Numbered from the stretch's first letter, positions 25,395-34,374 are shown. The stretch is DNA of 64,000 bases from UBA11891 sp965658355 (GCA_965658355.1 CBFHRX010000004.1:1-64000); one strand, 5' to 3'. Notes: generated by a model from the letters alone, not told the origin. Program-made: numbers and translations.

Positions 25395-28103
25395 ATGAAA
25401 AACCTATTATCCTTTTTTTTACTATTCTCCATAACCGTTTCTTTTGCTCAGAGCACACTCAAGGGTAGAGTTATTGATGAAAGTAACTTTCCTTTACCAG
25501 GAGCTATTATTACAACTGAAGATGGACAAATTGTAGTCTCTGATTTTGAAGGCTATTTTTCAGTATTAATAGAAAACACTGAAGAGAGTTTAGTAGCCAA
25601 TGTTGAGTACACTGGATTTGCCTCTCAGACACTCTCCCTTTCCACTTCAGATGTTATTCTTGTAGTAGTTTTACAACAAGAAGTAAACGTATTAGAAGAG
25701 GTAATAGTCTCTGGATTCCAGAGTGGTGTCGTAAAATCGCTAAACAAACAAAAAAGCGATGTTAATGTTACCAATATAGTTTCATCTGATCAGGTCGGAA
25801 AATTTCCCGATGCTAATATTGGAGATGCATTAAAAAGAATTAGTGGTATTGCTATGCAATATGATCAAGGAGAAGCTAGAGATATTATCATTCGCGGTTT
25901 TGCTCCTGGATTGAACTCTGTTACCTTGAACGGCGATCGAATTCCGTCTGCTGAAGGGGACAATCGACGGGTGCAGATGGACTTAATACCATCCGATATG
26001 ATCCAACTAATTGAAGTAAGTAAAACGCTTACACCAGACATGGAAGCTGACGCTATTGGAGGTTCTGTAAACCTTATTACCCGTTCCAATCCAAATGGAT
26101 TCCGTTTTTCTTCAACCTTATCGGGGGGTGCCAACCCAGTTAGAGAAGGCGGGTTTAATCGTAGTCTAGGTTTAATAGTTGCAGATAAATTCAACGACAA
26201 ATTTGCCTATACATTTAGTGCCAGTCATAACACTGCTGACTATGGTTCTGATAATGTAGAATTCGAGTGGGATGATAATGCTCAAGATGCTATAAAAGAA
26301 CAAGACATTCGCCGTTATGATGTAAAGCGAACACGACGTTCAGTTTCTATGAATTTAGACTATAATATCAATGCAAACAATAGTTTATATTTTAAATCAA
26401 TGTACAATTCACGTGACGACTGGGAAAACAGATTTCGAGTACGTTTTGACGACATTGATGATGAAGGCGATGGAACACTGCGCATTCGTAAACAAACGAA
26501 AGGTGGAATAGGGAATGATCGTGTAGACAATACACGTCTTGAAGACCAACGTACTTCGCGTTTTTCCTTAGGTGGAGACCACCAGTTTGGGAAATTAGCC
26601 ATGGACTGGAAAGCCGCTTATTCTCAAGCTTCAGAAAACCGACCAAATGAAAGATATATCAGGTTTGATCAAAAAGGGGCAGCCTACACAGCTGTGGGCC
26701 TTTCAAATTCATCACTGCCTGGTTTCAGGGTTGCGGAATCAGTTCTGAATGCTACTGATGAATTTGAGTATAAGGAATTTTTAGAGGGCGAATCAGAAAC
26801 CGAAGAGGACAACACTACTTTCAGAGTCAACTTCGAATTACCTTACGGCAAGAACGACTTTGTCAAGTTTGGATATAAAGTGAATTCAAAGACTAAAATG
26901 CGTGATAATATTTGGTATGAGTATGATGCGGAGTCAGCTTTTCCAACATTGTCTGAATCAACGAATGAAAATTACGACATAAATGGATATTTAGCAGGCG
27001 CATACAAACATGGCTTATTTGCTACTCCTGAATTCTTAGGAGGACTAAACATTGGGAGTTATGAAGAATCGATCGCTCTTGGAGAGTTTGGTGCAGAAAA
27101 TTATAATGCCGATGAGGTAGTAAATGCAGCGTACTTAATGTTTACCGACCAATTAGGCCCTAACACAAAAGCAATATTTGGTGCCCGTTTAGAGTCAACT
27201 AACATTGATTATACAGGTTTCGAATACGATGAAACTACTGATGAATCCATCGCTGATTTAGGAAAAGTTTCGGGCAGCAATAGTTATACTAATATATTAC
27301 CAAATGTGACCGTGCAACATTCGGCTAAAAACCTTGTTTTGAATGCTGCTTACACTGTTTCATTAGCTCGTCCAGCATATTTTGATTTAGTGCCTTACCG
27401 CGAGGTCGTTTCTGAGGATGAAGAAATCGCTTTTGGTAATCCTGATCTTGAGGCAACGATTTCGAACAACTTTGATTTTATGGCCGAATATTACTTTGGA
27501 AATGTAGGGCTTATATCAGCAGGTGTTTTCGCAAAAAGTATTGACAACTGGCTGTATACATTTAGTGATGATAACTTTGAAGGCTTTTCAGGACAGTATG
27601 CAGGCTTTGATTATGAGCAAGTTCGTAACGGAAAATCTGCAACGGTAAACGGTTTTGAATTAGGCCTTCAGTCCAAATTAAACTTCTTACCAGGGTTTCT
27701 AAGAAACACCACTTTTTACGGTAACTACACCTATACCAACTCAAGTACCGATGGTGTTGAAGGAAGAACGGATCTACCGCTAGCAGGAGCGAATGAAAAT
27801 ATGTTTAATGCTTCTCTTGCCTACGAGACTAAAAACTTCTTTTTGAGAGCTTCTTTGAATTACGCCGGGGAATCCTTAGATGAAGTTGGTGGAAATGAAT
27901 TTGAAGATCGCTGGTACGATGAACAAACCTTCGTAGACTTAAACGCAACCTATTCAATCAACGATAGAGTTCGCATTTTTGCAGAAGCTAAGAATTTGAC
28001 GAATCAGCCTTTAAGATATTACCAAGGACTTGCACAAAGAACGATGCAACTTGAATATTATGACATCAATTGGAATATCGGTTTGAAAATCGATATTAGG
28101 TAA
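25395..28103 (+). CDS. TonB-dependent outer-membrane receptor (phytase-linked)
   Basis: A 902-residue outer-membrane gated porin. The order is: a signal peptide (LLSFFLLFSITVSFAQ), a carboxypeptidase-D-like regulatory domain (about 20-105, TLKGRVIDESNFPLPGA), a TonB plug domain (about 115-240, with VGKFPDANIGDALKRISGI and ADAIGGSVNL) and a 22-strand-type barrel. The plug motifs match the TIGR01782-like receptors. The beta-propeller phytase gene begins 27 bases after its stop, so the likely cargo is a phytate or inositol-phosphate derived compound or its metal complex. Base composition is similar to its neighbours. Confidence 0.92.
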   Translation: MKNLLSFFLLFSITVSFAQSTLKGRVIDESNFPLPGAIITTEDGQIVVSDFEGYFSVLIENTEESLVANVEYTGFASQTLSLSTSDVILVVVLQQEVNVLEEVIVSGFQSGVVKSLNKQKSDVNVTNIVSSDQVGKFPDANIGDALKRISGIAMQYDQGEARDIIIRGFAPGLNSVTLNGDRIPSAEGDNRRVQMDLIPSDMIQLIEVSKTLTPDMEADAIGGSVNLITRSNPNGFRFSSTLSGGANPVREGGFNRSLGLIVADKFNDKFAYTFSASHNTADYGSDNVEFEWDDNAQDAIKEQDIRRYDVKRTRRSVSMNLDYNINANNSLYFKSMYNSRDDWENRFRVRFDDIDDEGDGTLRIRKQTKGGIGNDRVDNTRLEDQRTSRFSLGGDHQFGKLAMDWKAAYSQASENRPNERYIRFDQKGAAYTAVGLSNSSLPGFRVAESVLNATDEFEYKEFLEGESETEEDNTTFRVNFELPYGKNDFVKFGYKVNSKTKMRDNIWYEYDAESAFPTLSESTNENYDINGYLAGAYKHGLFATPEFLGGLNIGSYEESIALGEFGAENYNADEVVNAAYLMFTDQLGPNTKAIFGARLESTNIDYTGFEYDETTDESIADLGKVSGSNSYTNILPNVTVQHSAKNLVLNAAYTVSLARPAYFDLVPYREVVSEDEEIAFGNPDLEATISNNFDFMAEYYFGNVGLISAGVFAKSIDNWLYTFSDDNFEGFSGQYAGFDYEQVRNGKSATVNGFELGLQSKLNFLPGFLRNTTFYGNYTYTNSSTDGVEGRTDLPLAGANENMFNASLAYETKNFFLRASLNYAGESLDEVGGNEFEDRWYDEQTFVDLNATYSINDRVRIFAEAKNLTNQPLRYYQGLAQRTMQLEYYDINWNIGLKIDIR

Positions 28104-28130
28104 TTTAATACGCGCCAACCTACCCTGACA

Positions 28131-29150
28131 ATGAAATACTCTAAAACACTTACCATTTGTCTCGTTAGCGTTACGTTCTCAATACAGAGTCAAATTAAGA
28201 ATAGTGGGTCGTCTGACCCACTATTTTATTTTGAGATGACCCCCTATGTTGAATCGACTCCGGTTATGTCTGTGGATGACGCTGCAGATGATATTTGTAT
28301 TTGGGTGAGTAATTCCGAAGATCAGCCTATATATGTGGTGGGAACCGACAAAAGAAGAGGTTTAGAGACTTACAATGAATGGGGACAACGTATTTTTGAT
28401 GCGCCCTTTGGTCGCATTAACAATGTAGATTTATGGGACAGCCCCATCGGTCCGATAGTTGTAGGGTCAAACCGAAGTTTTAACAGCCTTGATTTTTACA
28501 AACTTAATACTGACGGTTCTTTAGAACTTTTAAATCGTTATCCTACAGGTCTTTTGGATGTATATGGTGTTAGTTTTTATCTAGGAAAAAACCAAAGTAC
28601 AGAAGTTTTTCTTAGTGATAAAAAAGGTTTTGTAAAGCGTTACGCCATTAAATTATTCAATGACTTTGTTTCTGTAAACCTATTGGATACATTTAAGTTT
28701 AGTTCTACAATTGAGGGTATTGTAGGTGACTCATACTATCAACGAGTTTATCTAGCCGAAGAAGATAAGGGGCTCTGGTATCTGGATTTAACAAAAGCGA
28801 AACCCACAAGAATAAAAGTTTTAAAAACTGACAGAAAAACAGTAGTTGCTGATTTAGAAGGCTTAGCTCTTGCTGATCTAGAAGAGGGTGAAGGGTATAT
28901 ACTTCTATCGGTACAAGGTAATAACTCTTATGCCGTTATAGACAGGAAGACCCTGACCTTAAAGGCTATTTTTCACATTAAATCTTCAGATTTAATTGAT
29001 GGCACTGAAGAAACCGATGGAATTGAAGTGAGTACAAACCCTAGATTCCCTGTTCTTATTGTTCAAGATGGCATTAATACTGGTGAGACACAGAACTTCA
29101 AGTGGGTCAGATGGAAGGACATTCTTAAAAAGATGAATCAAAATAATTGA
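28131..29150 (+). CDS. Beta-propeller (3-)phytase
   Basis: A secreted phytase releasing phosphate from myo-inositol hexakisphosphate. Propeller motifs of the BPP family are clear: VDDAADDICIWV (DDPAIW-like), VVGTDKRRGLETYNEWG, GRINNVDLW, YLAEEDKGLWYLDL, DLEGLAL and EETDGIEV. These supply the acidic calcium/phosphate sites. The N-terminal 23 residues are a signal sequence (TICLVSVTFSIQSQ). At 339 residues it is a single-domain BPP. The two-gene layout with the TonB receptor suggests one transcript for phosphate or iron-phytate scavenging. Confidence 0.9.
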   Translation: MKYSKTLTICLVSVTFSIQSQIKNSGSSDPLFYFEMTPYVESTPVMSVDDAADDICIWVSNSEDQPIYVVGTDKRRGLETYNEWGQRIFDAPFGRINNVDLWDSPIGPIVVGSNRSFNSLDFYKLNTDGSLELLNRYPTGLLDVYGVSFYLGKNQSTEVFLSDKKGFVKRYAIKLFNDFVSVNLLDTFKFSSTIEGIVGDSYYQRVYLAEEDKGLWYLDLTKAKPTRIKVLKTDRKTVVADLEGLALADLEEGEGYILLSVQGNNSYAVIDRKTLTLKAIFHIKSSDLIDGTEETDGIEVSTNPRFPVLIVQDGINTGETQNFKWVRWKDILKKMNQNN

Positions 29151-29189
29151 TGAAACGACTTAGTTTTGTCTTAGCAGCAGCACAAATAT

Positions 29190-29885
29190 TTATCGCCTTC
29201 TAATCTTCCGCAAGCTTGGTGAACTGGTCCCCCACAGTAAAAACCCACTCAGTACGGTAAACAACCCAAACAATGAAAAAACACGAAGCAAGAGATTGTT
29301 AAAATTATCACGTCCTTGGTAGTCCATCGTGTGCCCCATCCACAAAAAATCAAACCAACGCCAACTCTCATGGCGCACCTTTTTAAAAATCCCACTTTGC
29401 GCATCTACATAGGCCACTAAAAGATCTGGATGGTCATAGTGAATCGCATAGGCAGGGAGTGCCTGCCCTCTGTATTCATGCTGGGGATCCGTATCAGTTA
29501 AGAATTCGACACGGTCTATTTTTAAATCCCCAACAAGGTTTTCTTCAGCAACTTGTATGGCCTCTTGCTCCGTAATCCCATTTTTTAGGGCACCTGTTTG
29601 AGCGTGGTAAAGCGCTTTGCTGTTGATCCAAAAATAAGGCGATTGGTTGATGGCAACCAAACTCAGATCTTCAATAGTTTCCGGAATACTATCCAAGGGG
29701 ATCAGATTTGTAAATACTCCTGCTGTGGAAGGGGTTTTTTTAAACGGATCACCGTGAATTTCATCTAGGTCTGTCCAGCTAAAATAGAGTCCAGAAACCG
29801 TCCAGGCCAAAAATTGCAACCCAATAAACAGGCCCAGATAACGATGGGTTTTTCGAATCCGTAGTGCGGTGTTTCTTTTTACCAT
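29190..29885 (-). CDS. PepSY-domain membrane protein
   Basis: A 231-residue inner-membrane protein with an N-terminal span (YLGLFIGLQFLAWTVSGLYFSW), a periplasmic PepSY-type domain (EQEAIQVAEENLVGDLKIDRVEFL) and a C-terminal span (LLRVFSLFGLFTVLSGFLLWG). The plan resembles short PepSY-TM proteins linked to iron uptake and reduction. The last 16 codons lie in the right copy of the 62-base repeat. It converges on the phytase gene with 39 bases between stops. A direct link with iron-phytate use is plausible but unproven. Confidence 0.85.
   Translation of the reverse strand: MVKRNTALRIRKTHRYLGLFIGLQFLAWTVSGLYFSWTDLDEIHGDPFKKTPSTAGVFTNLIPLDSIPETIEDLSLVAINQSPYFWINSKALYHAQTGALKNGITEQEAIQVAEENLVGDLKIDRVEFLTDTDPQHEYRGQALPAYAIHYDHPDLLVAYVDAQSGIFKKVRHESWRWFDFLWMGHTMDYQGRDNFNNLLLRVFSLFGLFTVLSGFLLWGTSSPSLRKIRRR
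29193..29254 (+). repeat. Right copy of 62-base direct repeat
   Basis: Lies inside the 3' end of the intact PepSY gene; partner of 25161-25222 with three mismatches. Confidence 0.85.
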
Positions 29886-29983
29886 ATTCTTAAAAATTAC
29901 TGGGGCTTTGGATTAAACTTTAATTTTTTATCAAGGGCGATAATCATCACATTGGCTCTGTTTTGCCACGATTAAATTTAGAT

Positions 29984-30919
29984 CTAATACAAAATATCTT
30001 TGACCTGCCTCCAGGTAATTAGTTGTATATTTTTGTCTTTAATTAGCTTTTTAAACGCCTTGTCTTGCAGTATTTTAACATCTAATTCTCTCCAAGCAGC
30101 TCCATAATCAGGATGATTACTAGTAATGGCTTTTAACTCTTCAGTATCATATCCTAAGTGGACCAATAAAACGTTTAATCCGGGTTTAACATCCCTAATG
30201 GCATTCAGATAAAACGTTTTCCAACTTTGATAATCGATGGGGGAGTCAGCAGCTTTTTGATAAATCTTTTCTGCCCAAACCAATTTAGAGGGCTCAAACT
30301 GTGTGGTGTCAATCACCTTGAGAATGTCTCTATATTCCTTTGACAGTAAAATAGGTAAACGGTGTTCATGACCGACTTCAAAATAGGCTTGTACGATTTC
30401 TGGGGTTACTGTAACAGATCCCATATGGGTGTCCAAATGAGTTGGAATTAACCCATTCTTACTAGCGTATTTTATTTGAGATTTTAGTTCTCTTTTCACC
30501 TCCTCGTAGGTAGCATTTAATCGGACTCCTTCATTTAGTGGATAAAAGTGTCCTTGTTCATTAAGTAAAGAACCAATTTTATCTTTTGATGAGATTCCAG
30601 ACCATTTGTAATTTTCCCATTCAGAGGTCAACGTCAAATGCAATCCCAGGTCATGATTTGGGTTGAGTTTAGCATAATTAGCAACTTCTAAAAACCAAGG
30701 GCAGGGCACCATAACACTACCCGAACTAATAATTTTAGACGAAAAGCCGTCAAAACTTGCACTGTTAACAGAATGCGCAACCCCGATGTCATCTGCATGG
30801 ATAATCAAAAGCCGAGCGTCTTTTTTGAACCCCAGTTTTTGAGCTAAATTTTTTTCCGCTTGAGCAAATCCGGATGCTACAACACATAGTATGGCGGATA
30901 ACGCGATTAGATTTTTCAT
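29984..30919 (-). CDS. Exported YdjC/ChbG-family deacetylase
   Basis: A secreted carbohydrate deacetylase of the YdjC (ChbG) family. A signal peptide (LIALSAILCVVASGFAQA) precedes the metal motif HADDIGVAHSVN (His-Asp pair), HLGLHLTLTSEW-like GLHLTL, and HLDTHMGS for the third ligand. Length 311. The family removes acetyl groups from chitooligosaccharides or related sugars; the exported form here probably works in the periplasm. It stands alone and is not part of a visible polysaccharide locus. Confidence 0.88.
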   Translation of the reverse strand: MKNLIALSAILCVVASGFAQAEKNLAQKLGFKKDARLLIIHADDIGVAHSVNSASFDGFSSKIISSGSVMVPCPWFLEVANYAKLNPNHDLGLHLTLTSEWENYKWSGISSKDKIGSLLNEQGHFYPLNEGVRLNATYEEVKRELKSQIKYASKNGLIPTHLDTHMGSVTVTPEIVQAYFEVGHEHRLPILLSKEYRDILKVIDTTQFEPSKLVWAEKIYQKAADSPIDYQSWKTFYLNAIRDVKPGLNVLLVHLGYDTEELKAITSNHPDYGAAWRELDVKILQDKAFKKLIKDKNIQLITWRQVKDILY

Positions 30920-30987
30920 GGATTGAACAGTTTCCTATTAAAACTACAAAAAAGCAAACTGTATGTAAAGGGATGTCTATTGAGACG

Positions 30988-31335
30988 TTATTTCTTTATG
31001 TTTAGGCTTTTCAAAAATATAATTGAATTTATACACATGTATAAAAAGGCTGGGCTGGACTGAATGACGCTGTCATGTATTACGATTCTTGTTATAAAAG
31101 CACCGATCATCATTATCGAAAGTACTGCAGCACTATACTGTTTCAATCGGATATTATAAAAACCCAAAAACAATCCTATGCCCGCCAATAGCTGTGACAG
31201 GGCTATTAAAGTTCGATATTCTGAAAATCCATAACGAATAAATTCTTCTTCATAAAAAGGATCCAGCAGGGTAATGACCCCATACAGTAAGTGCGAGCCT
31301 GCCGAAAAGAATTGTAAAAGCTTGTAAATCACCAC
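30988..31335 (-). CDS. Small DoxX-like membrane protein
   Basis: A 115-residue protein with four hydrophobic segments and short loops, resembling DoxX-like quinone-associated membrane proteins in size and pattern (LYGVITLLDPFYEEEFIRYGF, LIALSQLLAGIGLFLGF). There is no ATG near the start; the frame opens with GTG GTG after an in-frame stop, so the N-terminus is uncertain. Next to it is a broken Crp/Fnr gene, hinting at local decay. Function unknown. Confidence 0.65.
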   Translation of the reverse strand: MVIYKLLQFFSAGSHLLYGVITLLDPFYEEEFIRYGFSEYRTLIALSQLLAGIGLFLGFYNIRLKQYSAAVLSIMMIGAFITRIVIHDSVIQSSPAFLYMCINSIIFLKSLNIKK

Positions 31336-31464
31336 GCGAAACTAGACTATCCTATCTGATATACAATTATTCGTAGATGATTTTTCTATAATAAATGAAT
31401 AACTGTCTTTAAAAACACACTAGTAATCTTCCCCTCCTTTACCCTTTAGATATACTGTGAAATT

Positions 31465-31704
31465 CTATACTAAGCTATCAGCTGCATAGAACATGACTTC
31501 CAAAAGCATAAATTGTAAAGGAGCGTAATTTTTATAGAGGTTTATACAGATGTGTTTTTTAAGTGTTCTGGAAACTACTTCTCTAGAACTTGCTATGTCT
31601 TTTGCCACCTCTTTATTTGTTTTGTTTAAAACAACATATCCAGATTTATCCGTATAACTTTTCAAATAGAATAACAATCGGTCTTCGATCTTCTTAAAAC
31701 TCAA
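31465..31704 (-). pseudogene. Remnant of a Crp/Fnr-family regulator
   Basis: The readable part is the winged helix-turn-helix of flavobacterial Crp/Fnr proteins: FKKIEDRLLFYL and NKEVAKDIASSREVVSRTLKK. The cyclic-nucleotide-binding half is missing; an in-frame stop lies a few codons upstream. After RTLKK the sequence no longer follows the family (HICINLYKN instead of the usual LEKEG), consistent with a frameshift. I read it as a decayed gene, though a stand-alone DNA-binding stub is conceivable. Confidence 0.65.
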
Positions 31705-31857
31705 CTCCTCAATTGTTTCAGTTCAAACCCTTACCAAACAAGTTATCTCACTGACTAAATCTAAGTTTACTATGAGGCGGTTTTAGAAGGTATTGTTTGA
31801 AGGTTTTCAGATTGTTTTTTGATACAAATCCAAATATTGTTTCTATATTAAAAACCT

Positions 31858-31877
31858 TTAACCATAAATCAATTTAA
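31858..31877 (+). promoter_or_regulatory. Shared leader TTAACCATAAATCAATTTAA
   Basis: Directly abuts the ATG at 31878. The TTAACCATAAA core recurs before the genes at 32991, 34375 and (minus strand) 42800, and without a long gene at 41173. Confidence 0.6.
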
Positions 31878-32255
31878 ATGAAAATCAAAACACTATTAAC
31901 CTCATTTGGACTCCTAAACATAGCTCAAGGAGCCTTTATGTTTTTTAATGGAAGACAATTAACAGAAGGTGTATTTCTTGGCGCAAGTGAAGAAGCCTTA
32001 TTAGTAGGGGAACAAATGCATATGCCTTTGGGAGCCTCTTTCATAGGCGTAGGGTTTATACTCTTTATTTGTAAAGATATAACATTAGAAGCTTCAAAAA
32101 AATTACTGTTCGCATATGCAGTATTCATTGGATTTGCATTATTACAAGCACTCTATAATCATTTATTAGGGAACCATAGTGCACCTCCTCCTATCATAAT
32201 TACAAATTTAATTTTAGCGACTTTAAGTCTGTACGGCTATAAAAAAGGAGTCTAG
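31878..32255 (+). CDS. Small four-span membrane protein of unknown function
   Basis: A 125-residue hydrophobic protein with four predicted spans (LLTSFGLLNIAQGAFMFF, PLGASFIGVGFILFI, LLFAYAVFIGFALLQAL, IIITNLILATLSLYGY) and a short HSAPPPI loop. No family recognised. It is the first of several genes sharing the TTAACCATAAA leader and a CCCTCC/GGAGGG terminator and is monocistronic by those signals. Confidence 0.7.
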   Translation: MKIKTLLTSFGLLNIAQGAFMFFNGRQLTEGVFLGASEEALLVGEQMHMPLGASFIGVGFILFICKDITLEASKKLLFAYAVFIGFALLQALYNHLLGNHSAPPPIIITNLILATLSLYGYKKGV

Positions 32256-32287
32256 AATAAAATTATAACAGCGCAAATAACAGAGAT

Positions 32288-32312
32288 AAAACCCTCCTAA
32301 ATGGAGGGTTTT
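32288..32312 (+). terminator. Terminator with CCCTCC/GGAGGG stem
   Basis: Stem AAAACCCTCC/GGAGGGTTTT with 5-base loop and T-rich tail after the gene at 31878. Near-identical hairpins recur at 33757 and 34914. Confidence 0.8.
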
Positions 32313-32378
32313 CTTTTTTGGTCTGTAGTATTGAAAGCCTTAGATTTAGAATTCAAATAACAATACAACTAAGTAGTT

Positions 32379-32846
32379 ATGGATTCTAAATGGCGCTTTC
32401 TAATTGAATTAATAAGTTCAATTGCGATTCTCATTTCGTTACTTTTTTTGGGGATAGAGACCCGTCAAAGCAATCTCCTTGCCAAAGCAACTGTTCGACA
32501 AACCATCAACGATAACGACATCGAATTTTTAGAAACCTATTTAGACGCAAGTACTCTTCCAATTGCCAATCATAAGCTTGCAACAGGAGAAGAACTATCT
32601 GCCTATGAGATCCAACAAATAATATGGCAACAGCATATTAATTTTAGAATTTTTGACAATGGTTATTATCAGTTTCAAAACGGCCTATTGGATAAAGAAG
32701 AATGGTTAAAATACAAATCTATAATAACGACCCTTCTACAAACAAACCCTTATGTAACGACCATGTGGAATCAATATGGAGATAATTTTAGCCACTCTTT
32801 TCAAATGCAAATAGCAGCTATAAAAAGCGAAGTACAGCGCGACTAA
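32379..32846 (+). CDS. Membrane-anchored protein of unknown function
   Basis: A 155-residue protein with one N-terminal span (LISSIAILISLLFLGIE) followed by ETRQSNLLAKATVRQ and a soluble helical domain. This pattern (a single span, then a Gln/Arg-rich turn and helices) is shared by an unnamed family widespread in marine bacteria. No catalytic motif is visible. Unlike its neighbours it lacks the TTAACCATAAA leader and has no clear terminator hairpin after it. Confidence 0.7.
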   Translation: MDSKWRFLIELISSIAILISLLFLGIETRQSNLLAKATVRQTINDNDIEFLETYLDASTLPIANHKLATGEELSAYEIQQIIWQQHINFRIFDNGYYQFQNGLLDKEEWLKYKSIITTLLQTNPYVTTMWNQYGDNFSHSFQMQIAAIKSEVQRD

Positions 32847-32970
32847 AAACGAAGCTCTTCAGGAGTTGATTTTATTACAAAAGTATTGGTCACAATAAGT
32901 TTAACACCTTATAAAAAGAGTTTAGAATTTCTATTTTATAACTAGAAGCTTCTTAGTATATTGTAATCTA

Positions 32971-32990
32971 TTAACCATAAACCATTTAAA
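32971..32990 (+). promoter_or_regulatory. Shared leader TTAACCATAAACCATTTAAA
   Basis: Abuts the ATG at 32991. The 50 bases before it also resemble the region upstream of the 34375 gene (TCTATTTTATAA... CTTCTT... blocks). Confidence 0.6.
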
Positions 32991-33743
32991 ATGAAAAAAA
33001 GTGTATTCACGATCTTCTTATTGGCAACTGCTGTCGTTGGGCATAGTCAAATAGTTCGCTCATGGAATTGGACCCCCAATCAAGGGCAATGGGAAGAATT
33101 TGAAAAAGCAGTTGGCGAAAAAACTAAAAAGTTTAATTCCTCCAAAAGCGATCCCCAAATGTTCACATTTCGAATTGGTTCCGGAAATGAAACAGGCAAC
33201 TACTGGCGAATCAGAATCGAAAATGAGCTTAAGGATTTTGACAAAAAAGAAAATCCTAATGGAATGAAAGCCATGCAAAACAACGCCGCTAAATACGGAA
33301 GAATGACCAGTACTGCTTGGTGGAATGTCGTCAAAAGTGCGTCCTATTGGCCAGAGGGAGATAACAACACGAAAAAACCCTTAAAAAGATATTTTATGTT
33401 CAATTACGACGGAGAGAAAGATGCTGATTTTTGGGCCTTTAGATATAAGGTTCGTGGGGCCATCGAGCAGTCAGGTGCTGATATAAATATAACAACACTA
33501 CGTTGTAATGCCGGCTGTCAAGGCAATCAAGTGATGGTGATTTTTAGTCACTCAAATTTTGAAGATATGCAAAATGACAATGGCCCGGAATGGAAAAAGG
33601 TATACGACAAGTACAACGAACTATACGGTGTTAAATACGAAGCGGATCTAAGAGAATTCCAAAGTTCATTTACCCTAGGTGGGTTTGGAAGATATACAGG
33701 CACAATGCTGTTTAAACCAGAGATGAGTTCTCCTCAAAACTAA
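32991..33743 (+). CDS. Exported protein, member of a local three-gene family (A)
   Basis: A 250-residue secreted protein with signal peptide TIFLLATAVVGHSQ. It is clearly related to the protein encoded at 41318-42052: both have a xxCxxGCxGN motif (LRCNAGCQGN), a KYNELYG motif and end in KPEMSS. The N- and C-terminal halves look alike (a strand, a helix with an acidic-aromatic core, then a YWR/VMV strand), suggesting two tandem ferredoxin-like (dimeric alpha-beta barrel) repeats. No catalytic function can be named. Leader and terminator are shared with neighbouring small genes. Confidence 0.75.
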   Translation: MKKSVFTIFLLATAVVGHSQIVRSWNWTPNQGQWEEFEKAVGEKTKKFNSSKSDPQMFTFRIGSGNETGNYWRIRIENELKDFDKKENPNGMKAMQNNAAKYGRMTSTAWWNVVKSASYWPEGDNNTKKPLKRYFMFNYDGEKDADFWAFRYKVRGAIEQSGADINITTLRCNAGCQGNQVMVIFSHSNFEDMQNDNGPEWKKVYDKYNELYGVKYEADLREFQSSFTLGGFGRYTGTMLFKPEMSSPQN

Positions 33744-33756
33744 GAGTACTCATAAA

Positions 33757-33781
33757 CGAACCCTCCATAGTGGAGGGTTCT
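33757..33781 (+). terminator. Terminator with CCCTCC/GGAGGG stem
   Basis: AACCCTCC/GGAGGGTT hairpin, loop ATAGT, after the exported protein gene; same stem as at 32288 and 34914. Confidence 0.8.
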
Positions 33782-33859
33782 CTATTTCAGCATGCTTTTA
33801 ATTCGATTTGTTTCGACACTTCTGAAGATCAAATAAAAACGAACATTAAACCAATTAAA

Positions 33860-34282
33860 ATGAAAAACTTTAAAACCATATTGATAATAACCCTAATTCT
33901 TGACCTTCTTCAATTTATTCCGTTAGTGCTTCCTCAATTGGGGAGCGAGATGAAAGATCAGATGATTAGCGACCTTAATATCGAGGGTTTGGCAACTAGT
34001 ACAGCCGGACAAGAAGTACTTGACATAATGCTCTATATCTTTGGATTTGTTTTTTTAGGCACCATACTTTCGGTTTTGTATACACTTCGATTAAAAACAA
34101 AAGAAGGATTAAAAGCAGCCACTTTTATATTGTTTTTAGTCCACCTTTTTTGGACGTTACCTGATTTTGTAACCCTTTTATCAGGAGGTGCTGCTCACCC
34201 CCCTTTAGCCATTATGGCACTCACTTTGATTCCTGTTGCGGGCTTGTTATATGTGTCCCAAAAAGGGGAACTCAAAATCTAG
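33860..34282 (+). CDS. Small four-span membrane protein of unknown function
   Basis: A 140-residue integral membrane protein with four hydrophobic segments (ILIITLILDLLQFIPLVL, ILDMLYIFGFVFLGTILSVLY-like, FILFLVHLFWTLPDFV, IMALTLIPVAGLLYV). I start at the ATG at 33860 (MKNFKTIL), preceded by CATTAAACCAATTAAA, a weaker form of the shared leader. The upstream in-frame ATG at 33770 lies inside the preceding terminator hairpin and is rejected. Family not recognised. Confidence 0.7.
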   Translation: MKNFKTILIITLILDLLQFIPLVLPQLGSEMKDQMISDLNIEGLATSTAGQEVLDIMLYIFGFVFLGTILSVLYTLRLKTKEGLKAATFILFLVHLFWTLPDFVTLLSGGAAHPPLAIMALTLIPVAGLLYVSQKGELKI

Positions 34283-34354
34283 TAGTAGAAAGATTTATAC
34301 AGATCTATTTTTATAATTAGCACAAGCAAAGACTTCTTTGTAGCTTATAACTCA

Positions 34355-34374
34355 TTAACCATAAATCAAGTAAA
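34355..34374 (+). promoter_or_regulatory. Shared leader TTAACCATAAATCAAGTAAA
   Basis: Abuts the ATG at 34375; third tandem copy of the leader in this region. Confidence 0.6.

Noticed and set aside
33770..33859. In-frame upstream ATG that would lengthen the 33860 membrane protein by 30 residues
   Set aside because: The codon falls inside the CCCTCC/GGAGGG terminator of the preceding gene, and the added residues have no signal or family support; MKNFKTIL starts the first membrane span.
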